64,000 nucleotides of DNA, from positions 186,001 to 250,000 of the forward strand of contig NZ_BDAU01000019.1 of NCBI RefSeq assembly GCF_001612615.1, written 5' to 3'. The stretch's first letter is position 1; every line of letters begins with the position of its first letter. This document shows positions 26,392-35,262 of the stretch, one piece after another. Position numbers and translations under genes: made by a program. This DNA comes from Nocardia amikacinitolerans NBRC 108937 (GTDB lineage Bacteria > Actinomycetota > Actinomycetes > Mycobacteriales > Mycobacteriaceae). Below the pieces are notes generated by a model. That model did no database searches and had not been told where the DNA came from. It worked only from the letters and a program-made list of their open reading frames with translations.

Positions 26392-27840
26392 TCAGGACAG
26401 GTAGGAGGTGTCGTTGACCAGCCGCACCGAGGACCCGCCGTCCGGGTAGAACTCGGCGATGGACAGCGACGCCAGATCCAGATGCAGCCGGTACAGCAGC
26501 GACGGTCCCACCCCGAGCGCCAGCTGCAACAGCGTCTTGATCGGCGTCACGTGGCTGACCACCAGCACGTTCCTGCCCGGATACAGCGCGACAAGGTCGC
26601 GGCGCACCGCCTCGACCCGTTCGCGGACCTCGTCGAAGCTCTCCCCGCCCGGCGCCGCCACCGACGGATCGCCGAGCCAGCGCGCGTGCAACTCCGGATC
26701 GCGTTGCGCCGCTTCGAGAAACGTCAGGCCTTCCCATGTGCCGAAGTCGGTTTCGATGAGCCCGTCGTGCGTGCGCACCGGCACGTTCAACGCCGCGCCC
26801 GCGGCCTCCGCGGTCTCCCGCGCGCGGCCGAGCGGCGAGCTCAGAACCGCGGCGATATCGCCCTTGGCCGCAAGCATTTTCGCGGCGCGCGCGGCTTGTT
26901 CCCGGCCGAGCGCGGTGAGCGGGGGGTTGCCGCGGCCCGAATAGCGCCGTTGCACGGAGAGCTCGGTTTGGCCGTGGCGGAGCAGGAGCAGGCGGGTCGG
27001 GCGGCCCATCGCGCCGGTCCAGCCGGGACCGGTGGAGGCGGCGTCGGTGTTCGCGGGGTCCACTCGGGAGGCGCGGACTTCGTCGATCCAGCTGGGGGCG
27101 TTCTGTTCGGATCCTCGAACGGAAGGCCGTGCAGCGGTGGCAGCTTCGGTGCCGTCGTCGACGGTGCCGGACGCCGGGGTTCCGATGCGTGGTGGGGCTC
27201 CGAGCCCGGTCTCGCTGCTCTGTGTTTCGGTGGCCGCCCCGTTTGCGAGGCCTTGCTCAGCCACAGCGTCCGTAGCTGCCGCGTCGTGCGCCGAACCGGT
27301 AGATGCCTCCACGCGAGCGCGACCCGCAGCGTCACCCGCAGGCGCCGGGCGCTCCGGCTCGCGGGCAGCTGTGGAAGTGTCGCGCATCTCGTGCCCGGCA
27401 TCGCGGGCGGCCCGCACCTCGTCGACCAGGGTGGCGTCGTCCATCGCCTCGTTGGCCAGGCGGTCGGCATGCGAGTTCTGGGCGCGCGGAATCCAGGTGA
27501 AGCCGACCCGGTCGAAACCCGCGACCAAGCGGCGGGCTCGGTCCGCCAGCGGGATCATCGCCGCGTGCTTGACCTTCCAGCGGCCCGACATCTGCTCGAT
27601 CACGAGCTTGGAGTCCATCCGCACGTCCACCGTGCGCGCGCCCAGCTCCGCGGCGGCCTCCAGGCCCGCGATCAGCCCGCGGTATTCCGCGACGTTGTTG
27701 GTGGCGATGCCGAGGCTTTCCCGCCGCTCGGCGAGCACCGCGACGTGGTCGGCAGCGAAGACGACCGCGCCGTACCCGGCGGGCCCCGGGTTGCCTCGCG
27801 AACCACCGTCCGCCTCGACGATCACGTGCTCGTAACTCAC
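26392..27840 (-). CDS. Bifunctional RNase H / acid phosphatase with long linker
   Basis: The 482-residue fusion starts at GTG 27840 after GGAGGT. Residues 1-133 are an RNase HI-like domain (Asp11, Glu52, Asp76 and a late Asp in His-Ala-Asp-Arg). Residues 281-482 are a histidine-phosphatase domain (Arg-His-Gly-Gln-Thr-Glu at 288-293, later Ser-His-Val-Thr-Pro). I recall the M. tuberculosis homologue Rv2228c as about 364 residues, acting as RNase H plus alpha-ribazole phosphatase (CobC-type). Here the connecting segment, about 145 Ala/Glu/Thr/Pro-rich residues, is far longer. Upstream on the same strand lies the zinc-ribbon gene, 37 bases away. Confidence 0.9.
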   Translation of the reverse strand: MSYEHVIVEADGGSRGNPGPAGYGAVVFAADHVAVLAERRESLGIATNNVAEYRGLIAGLEAAAELGARTVDVRMDSKLVIEQMSGRWKVKHAAMIPLADRARRLVAGFDRVGFTWIPRAQNSHADRLANEAMDDATLVDEVRAARDAGHEMRDTSTAAREPERPAPAGDAAGRARVEASTGSAHDAAATDAVAEQGLANGAATETQSSETGLGAPPRIGTPASGTVDDGTEAATAARPSVRGSEQNAPSWIDEVRASRVDPANTDAASTGPGWTGAMGRPTRLLLLRHGQTELSVQRRYSGRGNPPLTALGREQAARAAKMLAAKGDIAAVLSSPLGRARETAEAAGAALNVPVRTHDGLIETDFGTWEGLTFLEAAQRDPELHARWLGDPSVAAPGGESFDEVRERVEAVRRDLVALYPGRNVLVVSHVTPIKTLLQLALGVGPSLLYRLHLDLASLSIAEFYPDGGSSVRLVNDTSYLS

Positions 27841-27877
27841 CGGACCTCCTCGGCATCCGGACGATCGGACCCGCAGG

Positions 27878-28615
27878 TCACAGACCGGATTCCTTGGTGC
27901 GCACCAAGATCGCGTTGCATTCGGGGCAGCGCACCACCACGTCGGGCGCCGTCTTCGCGATGCGCGCGATCTCGCCGCGGTCCAGCTCGATCCGGCACGC
28001 GCCGCACTTGCGCGCTTGCAGCAGCGCCGCGCCGACACCGCGCTCGGCCTTCTGCTTGTCGTAGGCGCTCAGCAGCTCCGCGGGGAACAGTCCGATCAGA
28101 TTGGACCGCTCGTCCGCGCAGCGCCCCTGCGCCACATCCAGATCCGCCAGCGCCTCGTCGCGCAGCCGCTGCGCGTCGGCGAGCTCCTCTTCGGTCTTGC
28201 TCAGCCGGGCGCCCGCGTGATCGTGATCGGAGGCGGACGCCTCGCGGCGCTCCATCACCTCCAGCAGTTCGTCCTCGAGCACGCCGCGCCGCCGCTCCAG
28301 ACTGCCCAGCTCGTGCTGGATCTCCGAAAGCTGTTTGGCGCCAATGGAACCGGCCGTCAGCATGCCGCGGTCGCGCTCCTCCCGCTTGCGGACCGCCTCG
28401 ATCTCGCCCTCGAGCTTGCGGATGTCGCGATCGAGGTCGTCCAGCACGATCTCCACCGCCACCGCGGCGTCCTTGTGCTTGTTGCGCTCCCCCTCCAGCC
28501 GCGCCACCTCCTGCTGCTCGGGCAGCACGGTGCGCCGATGCGCGATCCGCGTCAGTTCGGCGTCGACAGCCGCGAGCTGAAGCAGCTTGGCCTGGATCGG
28601 TGGTTCGACATTCAA
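27878..28615 (-). CDS. Coiled-coil protein with C-terminal C4 zinc ribbon
   Basis: The protein is best read from a TTG at 28615, with CAGGAG ten bases before it, giving 245 residues, the length I recall for M. tuberculosis Rv2229c; an ATG at 28684 would add 23. Residues about 30-180 form a long helical hairpin rich in Glu, Arg and Leu heptads. The tail has Cys-Gly-Ala-Cys and Cys-Pro-Glu-Cys knuckles, separated by 21 residues, forming a zinc ribbon. The family is DUF164-like, with no assigned biochemical function; nucleic-acid binding is likely. It appears to form an operon with the RNase H gene. Confidence 0.85.
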   Translation of the reverse strand: MNVEPPIQAKLLQLAAVDAELTRIAHRRTVLPEQQEVARLEGERNKHKDAAVAVEIVLDDLDRDIRKLEGEIEAVRKREERDRGMLTAGSIGAKQLSEIQHELGSLERRRGVLEDELLEVMERREASASDHDHAGARLSKTEEELADAQRLRDEALADLDVAQGRCADERSNLIGLFPAELLSAYDKQKAERGVGAALLQARKCGACRIELDRGEIARIAKTAPDVVVRCPECNAILVRTKESGL

Positions 28616-28853
28616 CGCGGACAAACTCCTGAGCACTGTGGACGGGTCGGGGGTATCCGCCGGGCGGCGAATGCCAGTGCTCAACCGTACCCCGGCCCCC
28701 GGGCGGTTGGTTCCGAGACCGGGCCGAGGAATGTGCGGGTCGCGCGCCCGCGATGCCGGGTAGCGGCCGGAATCCGAGGGAACCGACGCGCGGTTGCCCG
28801 CGTCTTATAGTTACGACGGGGGAAATCGCCCGACGCCGACGACAGGGAGAGCT

Positions 28854-29408
28854 ATGCGAACCGCCGACGCCCTACGCACCGCGGCCGCGGGCGCCGCTGT
28901 CATCGGGTTGGTCGCCGGGTGCGGGTCGACGGTCGGCGGGACCGCCGCGACGCCGACGACCACGGTTCGGAATCTGGATGAGATCGAGGTCTTCAATCCG
29001 TGTACCAGCCTGAGTGAGGATGCGCTGCGGGCGACCGGCGCGGACCCGGCAAGCAAGGACGTGGTGACGGATCCCCCTACGGGTCCTGCGGCGTGGCGCA
29101 TCTGTTCGTGGGACTCCACAACTCTTCCGTACTTCATTACGGTGGCGTCGAGCAGCCACACCATTGACGAGGTTCGTTCCAACCCTGATGAAACTGGCTT
29201 CCGCGAGGTGCCTGTCGGGCCTCGCCCGGGACTGATTCACCAGGACAAATCCGACACTCGTGGACTGATCTGTCGCGTCGCAATTCCCGCCGAGCAAGGC
29301 ATGTTCGTGATCAGCGCAGATTGGCGCGCATCCAAGCCCGTCACTCACGACCGATGCGAGCTTGCGGTTCAGCATGCAGAGGATCTCGAACCACATCTAC
29401 CGAAGTAA
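28854..29408 (+). CDS. DUF3558-type lipoprotein
   Basis: The 184-residue protein has GGGAGA before its ATG and a lipobox Val-Ala-Gly-Cys at about 21-24. The mature part has the Asn-Pro-Cys segment and a later Cys, as in DUF3558 domains of actinobacterial lipoproteins, many of which sit beside type VII secretion (ESX) genes. The third quarter of the gene is less GC-rich than surrounding DNA (33 G+C of 60 in 29101-29160 counted by hand). It opens a four-gene cassette ending in espG. Whether it is functionally part of the cassette is inference from gene order. Confidence 0.72.
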   Translation: MRTADALRTAAAGAAVIGLVAGCGSTVGGTAATPTTTVRNLDEIEVFNPCTSLSEDALRATGADPASKDVVTDPPTGPAAWRICSWDSTTLPYFITVASSSHTIDEVRSNPDETGFREVPVGPRPGLIHQDKSDTRGLICRVAIPAEQGMFVISADWRASKPVTHDRCELAVQHAEDLEPHLPK

Positions 29409-29456
29409 CAACCGCCGAATTGCAACGTTTACCAACTGACAAGGGGGTGGGACGCC

Positions 29457-29861
29457 GTGTCGGACGACCTGCAGGCACAGATGAGGCAGTGGCAGCAACT
29501 CAAAGAACAGGCTGTCACGGGTGAGTTCCGTATGGATGAAGGCATCGGCGAAGCCCTTCGAAAGCGCTGCGAGACGATGCTCAGAGACTTGGACACCATG
29601 GTGCGAGATGCGCAGCAACTCCAGTACTTGGCAGGCTACGGCAGCCTGCCCTCAGCCGTCGCACTGCAGGAGAAGTTCCAGAACAAAGCCGTCAACGGCG
29701 GACCGCACGACAGCAAGGATTCGGCGGCAACTCGCCTGCAGCAGCACATCGAGGTCGTCCAACTCATGCACGACACCTACGCCGCCGCAATCGGCAAACT
29801 GCAAGAAACCGACCAAACCGCAGGCACCCAACTGACCGCCCACACCGAAGGGATGAACTGA
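29457..29861 (+). CDS. Helical partner protein of the WXG-motif effector
   Basis: The 134-residue product starts at GTG 29457 after AAGGGGGTGGGA. It is predicted to be almost entirely helical, in two halves joined by a Gly/Ser/Pro segment around residues 55-65, and has no WXG motif. Its TGA overlaps the ATG of the following gene, so the two are made together; that is typical of type VII substrate pairs, where a small helical protein binds the larger one. It could be the heterodimer partner. No family name can be given. Confidence 0.65.
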   Translation: MSDDLQAQMRQWQQLKEQAVTGEFRMDEGIGEALRKRCETMLRDLDTMVRDAQQLQYLAGYGSLPSAVALQEKFQNKAVNGGPHDSKDSAATRLQQHIEVVQLMHDTYAAAIGKLQETDQTAGTQLTAHTEGMN

Positions 29862-31225
29862 TGCCCTTCTTCGTCGCCGCGGCAGCGGTCATCGGCGTCA
29901 TCGCGGGCGGTGCGGGAATCGCCCGCGCGCAGAACGACTCCCACGAGAACAAGGTCAACGAGACCAATCTCCGCGACTCCGGCGAGGACAAGTGGAAGAA
30001 CGACCGGAGCCACATCCAGAACGAGTGGAACACCCTCAACGGTCAGTACGGTGACCGCGCGCCCACGGTGCTGAAAGACATGGAGCCCTTCGACACGTGG
30101 TCGCACGAGCAGATCTGGAAGGCGCTCAACGACCACGAGGGCGGCAAGGGCGTCTCGCAGGCCGACATCAACAGCGGCGCGGACGGTTGGCGGCGGCTAC
30201 GCGACCGCGCCGACGAGGCGGTCCGCCAGTTCCGCACCGGCGTCGACCAGGACATCGAACAACTCTGGAAGGGCCGCGCGGCGAACGCCGCGATGGAAGC
30301 CACCCGCGCCTACACCGACGAGTTCAAGAAGTTGCCGACCAGCTTCCAGCAGGTCGCCAACGGCATCGACCTGTTGCAGGGCTACCTCGATCAGGTCAAG
30401 ATCTCGATCCCGCCCGCGCCGCACGTTTCCGGCTTCGACGAATTCATGGGGCACATCCCCGGCAACGGTGTGTTGAAGCTGGCGCAGCATCGCGCGAACG
30501 AGGCCGAGGCGAACGCTCGCCGGATCATGCAAGAGATCTATGTGCCGGGCGCGCAAGAGGTCGACAGTCACACTCCCAAGCTCCCCGAGCCGTTCAATCC
30601 GGTCGGCAATCCCGGTGACAAGCCGAAGGACGACAACGGCAGTTGGCCGCCCGGCGGTCGACCGGTGAATCCGCGCGGTACCGACGATCCCGGCGGCTCC
30701 GGTGACGATCCGAATGCGGGAGACGACCCGAATCAGGCGCAAGCGGATGATCCGGGCACGGACCCGCAGAACACGAACCCGGCCGGGACGAATCCGGCGG
30801 GCACCGATCCGCAGAGCACGGTGCCGCAGAGCGGCGTGCCGACGCCGGACAAGCCGAAGTCGTACCTGGAGGACCCGCTCAGCAGACCCGATCCGAATCG
30901 ACCGGGCTCACCCGGTTCGCCGGGCTTCCCGGGCGGCCTCGGTGGTCCCGGTGGTCCGGGATCGAATCCCGGCCCGGGGAAGAGCATCCCGGGTGGCAAA
31001 CCAGGGCAGCCAGGCGCACCCGCAGGCACACCGGGTGCGCGAGCCGCGTCGCCGACCGCGGGGCGTCCCGGCATGCCAGGCATGGGCGCGCCGGGTGCCG
31101 CACGCCGCGGCGAGGACGACGAGAGCGAGCACAAGATTCCGGACTACCTCGTGCAGGACCGCACCACCGAGTTGCTCGGCGTGCAGCCGCGGGTCCTGCC
31201 GCCGGGCGGGGTCATCGGCGGATGA
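29861..31225 (+). CDS. WXG-motif type VII secretion substrate-like protein with Pro/Gly-rich tail
   Basis: The 454-residue protein begins with a hydrophobic stretch (about 3-23). A helical region at 95-185 contains Leu-Trp-Lys-Gly-Arg at 135-139, a WXG motif. From about 240 the sequence is Pro/Asp/Gly/Asn-rich, with Gly-Pro-Gly collagen-like runs at about 340-420, and it ends in a conserved-looking Ile-Pro-Asp-Tyr-Leu-Val-Gln tail. The layout resembles PPE-type or EspB-like ESX substrates with disordered C-termini. The N-terminal hydrophobic segment is unusual for a type VII substrate. It sits between its helical partner and an EspG-like chaperone. Confidence 0.68.
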   Translation: MPFFVAAAAVIGVIAGGAGIARAQNDSHENKVNETNLRDSGEDKWKNDRSHIQNEWNTLNGQYGDRAPTVLKDMEPFDTWSHEQIWKALNDHEGGKGVSQADINSGADGWRRLRDRADEAVRQFRTGVDQDIEQLWKGRAANAAMEATRAYTDEFKKLPTSFQQVANGIDLLQGYLDQVKISIPPAPHVSGFDEFMGHIPGNGVLKLAQHRANEAEANARRIMQEIYVPGAQEVDSHTPKLPEPFNPVGNPGDKPKDDNGSWPPGGRPVNPRGTDDPGGSGDDPNAGDDPNQAQADDPGTDPQNTNPAGTNPAGTDPQSTVPQSGVPTPDKPKSYLEDPLSRPDPNRPGSPGSPGFPGGLGGPGGPGSNPGPGKSIPGGKPGQPGAPAGTPGARAASPTAGRPGMPGMGAPGAARRGEDDESEHKIPDYLVQDRTTELLGVQPRVLPPGGVIGG

Positions 31226-31277
31226 GCGAACCGAATTCAGCGCGCGTGCCACGGCCGTGCGCCGACGAGGCGCTGGC

Positions 31278-32042
31278 ATGACCGAATGGCGTTGGCAGCT
31301 GGACGGTCTCGCGTTCGGCATCGCGATGGAAGCGATGGGCCGGGATCGGCTGCCGTATCCGTTGAGTTTCCGGCCCGAATTCATGGAGTCCCAGGCGGAT
31401 TTCGAGCGGCTGCGCATGCGGACGGCGCAGCGGTTGCAGACGATCTTCGACGAGCGGCTGCACCGCGCGCTCACCGTCCTGCTGGAACCGCAGGTGCGCA
31501 TCGAGATTCACGGCTTCTACGGTCCGGAGTTGAAGCAGGTCGTGCGGATGCACGCGGGCATAGTGGATCAGGTCGCGACGATCGCGGTGCAGCAACCCGG
31601 TCCGGATCGGGAGCACGGGCGCGATGTCGTGCTCACCATGTGTTACTCGCACATGGTTGTCTCGGAGATCGCGGCGCGCTTGCCGCGTTGCCGGGGCGGC
31701 GCCCACCATCCGTTCAGCGCTCGCCGCACGGACCTCGACCAGCCGCTGTACTCCCGGCATCCCACGCGCCTGTCCCGTACCGAGGAGGTGAACCGATTCT
31801 TCCGGCGGCCGCGTAGCGGTGCGGGCGAGATCACCGTCTACCCGGGCATCACCTACGACGCAAGGCCGACGCTGGACGGGCACGCGTTCATCTGGCTGGA
31901 CTACCCGGACGACGGGCGATACCTGCTGGTCAATCACGGCAGGAACGACTTCGACATCGCGCCGGGTCCCCCCGACGAGATCATGCGACAGCTTCAGCAG
32001 CGGATCGATGTGGTGAACCGGGAGCGCACGCACACGTGGTGA
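31278..32042 (+). CDS. EspG-like ESX secretion chaperone
   Basis: The 254-residue protein starts at the ATG at 31278; the reading frame upstream overlaps the effector and looks untranslated. The sequence fits the EspG family: an N-terminal Trp-Arg-Trp-Gln-Leu-Asp-Gly, a Phe-Tyr-Gly-Pro-Glu segment and a C-terminal mixed domain with Gly-His-Ala-Phe-Ile-Trp-Leu-Asp-Tyr. EspG proteins bind the tip of PPE-type substrates before export. None of the ESX membrane genes (EccB, EccC, EccD) is nearby, so the chaperone must serve a machine encoded elsewhere. It ends seven bases from the convergent membrane gene. Confidence 0.8.
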   Translation: MTEWRWQLDGLAFGIAMEAMGRDRLPYPLSFRPEFMESQADFERLRMRTAQRLQTIFDERLHRALTVLLEPQVRIEIHGFYGPELKQVVRMHAGIVDQVATIAVQQPGPDREHGRDVVLTMCYSHMVVSEIAARLPRCRGGAHHPFSARRTDLDQPLYSRHPTRLSRTEEVNRFFRRPRSGAGEITVYPGITYDARPTLDGHAFIWLDYPDDGRYLLVNHGRNDFDIAPGPPDEIMRQLQQRIDVVNRERTHTW

Positions 32043-32049
32043 CGCACGG

Positions 32050-32694
32050 TCAGCTTCCCGGCGCGCGGGTCTTGATGGCGTCGCGGGAGATGTAGACGTC
32101 GTATTCGCCGGGGGTCGCGATGACGGCGTTGCCGTAGGCGGAGCGGACGAAGGGGTCGGTCCACCACTTTCCGTCGCGCATGTCGGCGAAGAAGTCGGCG
32201 TCGCCGCCGTTGAGGAAGATGTGGTTCTGGGTGGTGGCGACGCCGTCGAGGCGCTGGCCGTACAGGCGGGTGACCTGGTAGCCGGAGTGGAAGCCGAGGG
32301 CGTTCACCCAGGGCTCCAGCTCGACGATGTTGGCTTGCAGCACCCACAGATCGCCCTGGACGCGGAACTTCTCGCGTCGGTCCGGATCGTCGTCGTCGCC
32401 GTAGAGCGTCAGGTCGACTTCGAGCTGATGTTCCTCTCCCGCAACCTCACTCACCACCACGTGCGCGGCTTTGATCTCGCCGCTCAGTCCCAGGTACGTC
32501 TGCATGAGGGTCGCGACCCACAGCAGCAGCACCGCGACGACGAGGAGCACGAGGCCGCCCGCACCCCGGCCGAGCAGCACCCGCGGCCCGACCCTGCGCA
32601 CCTTCACCAGCGCCGAAACGAGCAGCGCGACCGCGATCAGGATCAGCAGGATCAATCCGATCTGCAGGATCCCGAAATCCACCGGGTAACTCAT
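32050..32694 (-). CDS. Two-helix membrane protein with soluble C-terminal domain, unknown
   Basis: The 214-residue product has two hydrophobic helices, at about 10-30 and 45-65. A C-terminal domain of about 145 residues, with Trp and Tyr clusters and a Gly-Asp-Ala-Asp-Phe-Phe-Ala-Asp stretch, follows and should face outside if the N-terminus is out. I recognise no family. The gene lies between the type VII-like cassette and the Nif3-like gene, ending seven bases from espG. Its GC content matches the core region, so it probably belongs to the original neighbourhood, not to the insertion. Confidence 0.65.
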   Translation of the reverse strand: MSYPVDFGILQIGLILLILIAVALLVSALVKVRRVGPRVLLGRGAGGLVLLVVAVLLLWVATLMQTYLGLSGEIKAAHVVVSEVAGEEHQLEVDLTLYGDDDDPDRREKFRVQGDLWVLQANIVELEPWVNALGFHSGYQVTRLYGQRLDGVATTQNHIFLNGGDADFFADMRDGKWWTDPFVRSAYGNAVIATPGEYDVYISRDAIKTRAPGS

Positions 32695-32748
32695 GCGGTA
32701 GTTGTACCCGCTTCCGGCGCTTCGATTCCGGGGAACGGCGAGGAACCG

Positions 32749-33873
32749 TCAGTCCGCGGCGCCCACCGACCACGGATCGGTGCGGATGGTGCAGACGCGG
32801 GTCTCCACGTCGGGAAGCGCCGCGGCGACAATGCCTTCCGCTTGCGCGCACCAAGGGAATTCGGTGGCCCAGTGGGCGGCGTCGACGAGTGCGGGTCCGC
32901 CCTTGCGGAGGTGTTCGTCGACGGGGTGGTGGCGCAGGTCGGACGTGAGGTAGGCGTCGACGCCGAGACGGGTGGCCGCGGCCAGGTAGGAGTCGCCCGC
33001 GCCGCCGCACACCGCGACCCGCTCGATCATCCGATCCGGATCGCCCGCGGCGCGGACCCCCCACACGGTGGACGGGAGCGCGGCGGAGACGCGAGCGGTG
33101 AAGGCGCGCAAGGGTTCCGGTTCGGGCAGGGTGCCGACGCGACCGATGCCGAGCCCGGACGGCAGGGCGGCGCGCTCGGTGACGTGGTACGCCGGGTCCT
33201 CGTACGGGTGCGCGGCGCGCAGGGCGGCCAATACCGCGCTGCGGGCCGCGGGCGGGGCGATGACCTCGACACGGTCCTCGTCGACGCGCTCCAGTTCGCC
33301 GATCGTGCCGATCGCCGGATTCGCGCCCGGCGCGGGACGGAACTGTCCGGTGGTCGGCGCCCAGCTCGCGCAGTCGTGATAGTTGCCGCTGGTGCCCGCA
33401 CCCGCGGCGAACAGGGCGTCGAGCACCGCGTCGGTGTGGGTGCACGGGACTTGGACGACCCAGTTGTCCACCGCGGCCGTGGGTTTCGGGTCCAGCGGAG
33501 CGGTCACCGTCAGCCCGATCGCCGCGGCGAGCGCGTCCGAGACGCCGGGGTCGGCGGAATCGGCGTTGGTGTGGGCGGTGAACAGGGCGCATCCGGAACG
33601 GATGAGACGGTGCAGCAGAGCGCCTTTGGCGGTGTCGGCGGCCACGGTGTCGACGCCGCGCAGCAGCAGCGGATGGTGCACCACCAAGGCCTGGGCGCGC
33701 CAGTCGATGGCCTCGTCTACTACCTCGGCGGTCGCGTCCACCGCGAACAAAACCCTGGTGACCTCGTCTTCCGGATCACCGCACACCAACCCGACCGAGT
33801 CCCACGACTCCGCCAGCTTCGGCGGATACGCCGCGTCGAGCACCCCGATGAGATCCGCCAGCGTCGTCACCAT
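32749..33873 (-). CDS. Nif3/YbgI-like dinuclear-metal protein
   Basis: The 374-residue protein belongs to the Nif3 family, often annotated GTP cyclohydrolase 1 type 2. The metal motif His-His-Pro-Leu-Leu-Leu-Arg-Gly lies at about 65-72. His-Thr-Asn-Ala-Asp follows at about 100, and a late His in Ala-His-Trp-Ala-Thr-Glu with the nearby Glu completes the dinuclear site. An inserted middle domain of about 130 residues is typical of the long form. In M. tuberculosis, as I recall, the homologue Rv2230c is next to the zinc-ribbon gene; here the type VII-like cassette separates the two. Biochemical function in this family is not settled. Confidence 0.88.
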   Translation of the reverse strand: MVTTLADLIGVLDAAYPPKLAESWDSVGLVCGDPEDEVTRVLFAVDATAEVVDEAIDWRAQALVVHHPLLLRGVDTVAADTAKGALLHRLIRSGCALFTAHTNADSADPGVSDALAAAIGLTVTAPLDPKPTAAVDNWVVQVPCTHTDAVLDALFAAGAGTSGNYHDCASWAPTTGQFRPAPGANPAIGTIGELERVDEDRVEVIAPPAARSAVLAALRAAHPYEDPAYHVTERAALPSGLGIGRVGTLPEPEPLRAFTARVSAALPSTVWGVRAAGDPDRMIERVAVCGGAGDSYLAAATRLGVDAYLTSDLRHHPVDEHLRKGGPALVDAAHWATEFPWCAQAEGIVAAALPDVETRVCTIRTDPWSVGAAD

Positions 33874-34150
33874 CCGCCTACCCTCACTCCTCCCGAACTA
33901 CCGTTCCGGCGCGCGCCGGCCGTCCTCCATCATCCAACTCGGGAGTTCGGCCCGGACAACACACCCGGCTTCCCGCCGTGTCCGCCCGACCGAGAGGGCA
34001 CGCCTCCGCTCGAACGAGACGACGCCGACGACTACCTCCGCCGTCTACGAAGGCGAGAGGCACCCGCCGTCGGTCGCCTCGCCACCGTCGGCGCCACCGT
34101 CGCGGCCATCCGCTCGGGCGGACGTCCGGCCCGGAGCAGCAGTGCTGCCG
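33874..34150. other. Gap between nif3-like gene and cobC
   Basis: I see no gene, hairpin or repeat of note in these 277 bases. Both flanking genes are on the minus strand, so the region must hold the Nif3-like promoter or be read through from cobC. Confidence 0.3.
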
Positions 34151-35218
34151 TCAGCTTCCGTCGAGGTTCGCCCGCTGGAGACGACCGGGCGCGGTGCGGA
34201 TGGCAGCGCACAAGCGGTCTACCGCGGCACCCTCCCGCACGGCCACCCGAAGGAAATCAGGCCCGAGCCCCGGAAACGTATTCGCCCGGCGCACCGCGAT
34301 TCCCGCATCGGCCAGGTGCCGACGCAACGATTCCCCGTCCGCGACATGCACAAGGAGGAACGGCGCGTGCGCGGGCGTGTGGACGTGGACGCCGAGGTCG
34401 GTGAGACGTTCGACCATCACCTCACGCGCGGCGGCGAGAGCCGTTGCGTGGCGGTCGGATTCGGCGACGGCGTGCGGTGCGGCCGTGGCGGCGATCGCCT
34501 CGAGTTGGAGGGTGCCGAGCGGCCAGTGCGGGCGGCCGTGGTCGAGGCGGGCGAGCAGATCGGGGGCGCCGAGGAAGTAGCCGCAGCGCAGGCCGGCGAG
34601 CGCCCAGGTCTTGGTGAGGCTGCGCAGGACGAGGATGTCCGGGGTGGCGGCGGTCGCGAGGGATTCCGGCTCACCGGGGACGGCGTCGGCGAAGGCCTCG
34701 TCGACGACGACGAGGCGGCCGGGACGGCGCAGGGCGCGCAGGGTTTCGGCAGGGTGCAGGACCGAGGTCGGGTTGGTGGGGTTGCCGAGGACGACGAGAT
34801 CGGCCTCGTCGGGCACCGCGCGCGGGTCGAGGGTGTAGGGCGGTTCGAGCAGCACTCGCGCGACGGGGACGTCGGCCTGGCGCAGCGCCAGTTCCGGTTC
34901 GGTGAACGACGGGTGCACCACCGCGGCGAGGCGCGGGGCGAGCTTCGGCAGGAGCGCGAACCCTTCGGCCGCGCCCGCGAGCAACAGCACCTCGTCCGGG
35001 CGGCGGCCGTGCCGGGCGGCGACGGCGGTGCGGGCGGCCAGGTCGTCGGCGGCGCTCGGGTAGCGGGCGAGGTCGGTCAGGCGGGTGGCGAGGCGTTCGC
35101 GCAACCACGGCGGCGGCTCGCTGCCCTGCACGTTGACCGCGAAATCGAGCATGCCCGGGCGCGCGTCGACGTCGCCGTGGTGGCGAAGCAGCGCGGGGTC
35201 GACTGTGTCGGAGGGCAC
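34151..35218 (-). CDS. cobC: CobC-like pyridoxal-phosphate aminotransferase-fold enzyme
   Basis: The 355-residue protein is a fold-type I PLP enzyme. The lysine Schiff-base site is Ser-Leu-Thr-Lys-Thr-Trp-Ala-Leu, with the downstream Arg-Cys-Gly-Tyr, and the conserved Asn-Pro-Thr-Asn-Pro-Thr-Ser loop lies at about 145. In the pathway such enzymes make aminopropanol phosphate from threonine phosphate for the cobalamin side chain. The gene lies between nif3-like and ptpA as in mycobacteria, where it is called cobC (Rv2231c); CobD of the same pathway lies at 39.6-40.5 kb. Histidinol-phosphate aminotransferase relatives look alike, so the exact reaction rests on context. Confidence 0.82.
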   Translation of the reverse strand: MPSDTVDPALLRHHGDVDARPGMLDFAVNVQGSEPPPWLRERLATRLTDLARYPSAADDLAARTAVAARHGRRPDEVLLLAGAAEGFALLPKLAPRLAAVVHPSFTEPELALRQADVPVARVLLEPPYTLDPRAVPDEADLVVLGNPTNPTSVLHPAETLRALRRPGRLVVVDEAFADAVPGEPESLATAATPDILVLRSLTKTWALAGLRCGYFLGAPDLLARLDHGRPHWPLGTLQLEAIAATAAPHAVAESDRHATALAAAREVMVERLTDLGVHVHTPAHAPFLLVHVADGESLRRHLADAGIAVRRANTFPGLGPDFLRVAVREGAAVDRLCAAIRTAPGRLQRANLDGS

Positions 35219-35262
35219 GGGATCACACCCTACGTGGCGGGCGAACGAGGAGACCGGCCAGA

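Noticed and set aside
28854..32042. Complete ESX secretion locus
   Set aside because: Only a substrate-like protein, partner, lipoprotein and EspG are present. EccB, EccC, EccD, EccE and mycosin genes are missing.
33874..34150. A separate small gene between nif3-like and cobC
   Set aside because: No ribosome site or conserved-looking frame; open frames there belong to antisense reading of flanking genes.
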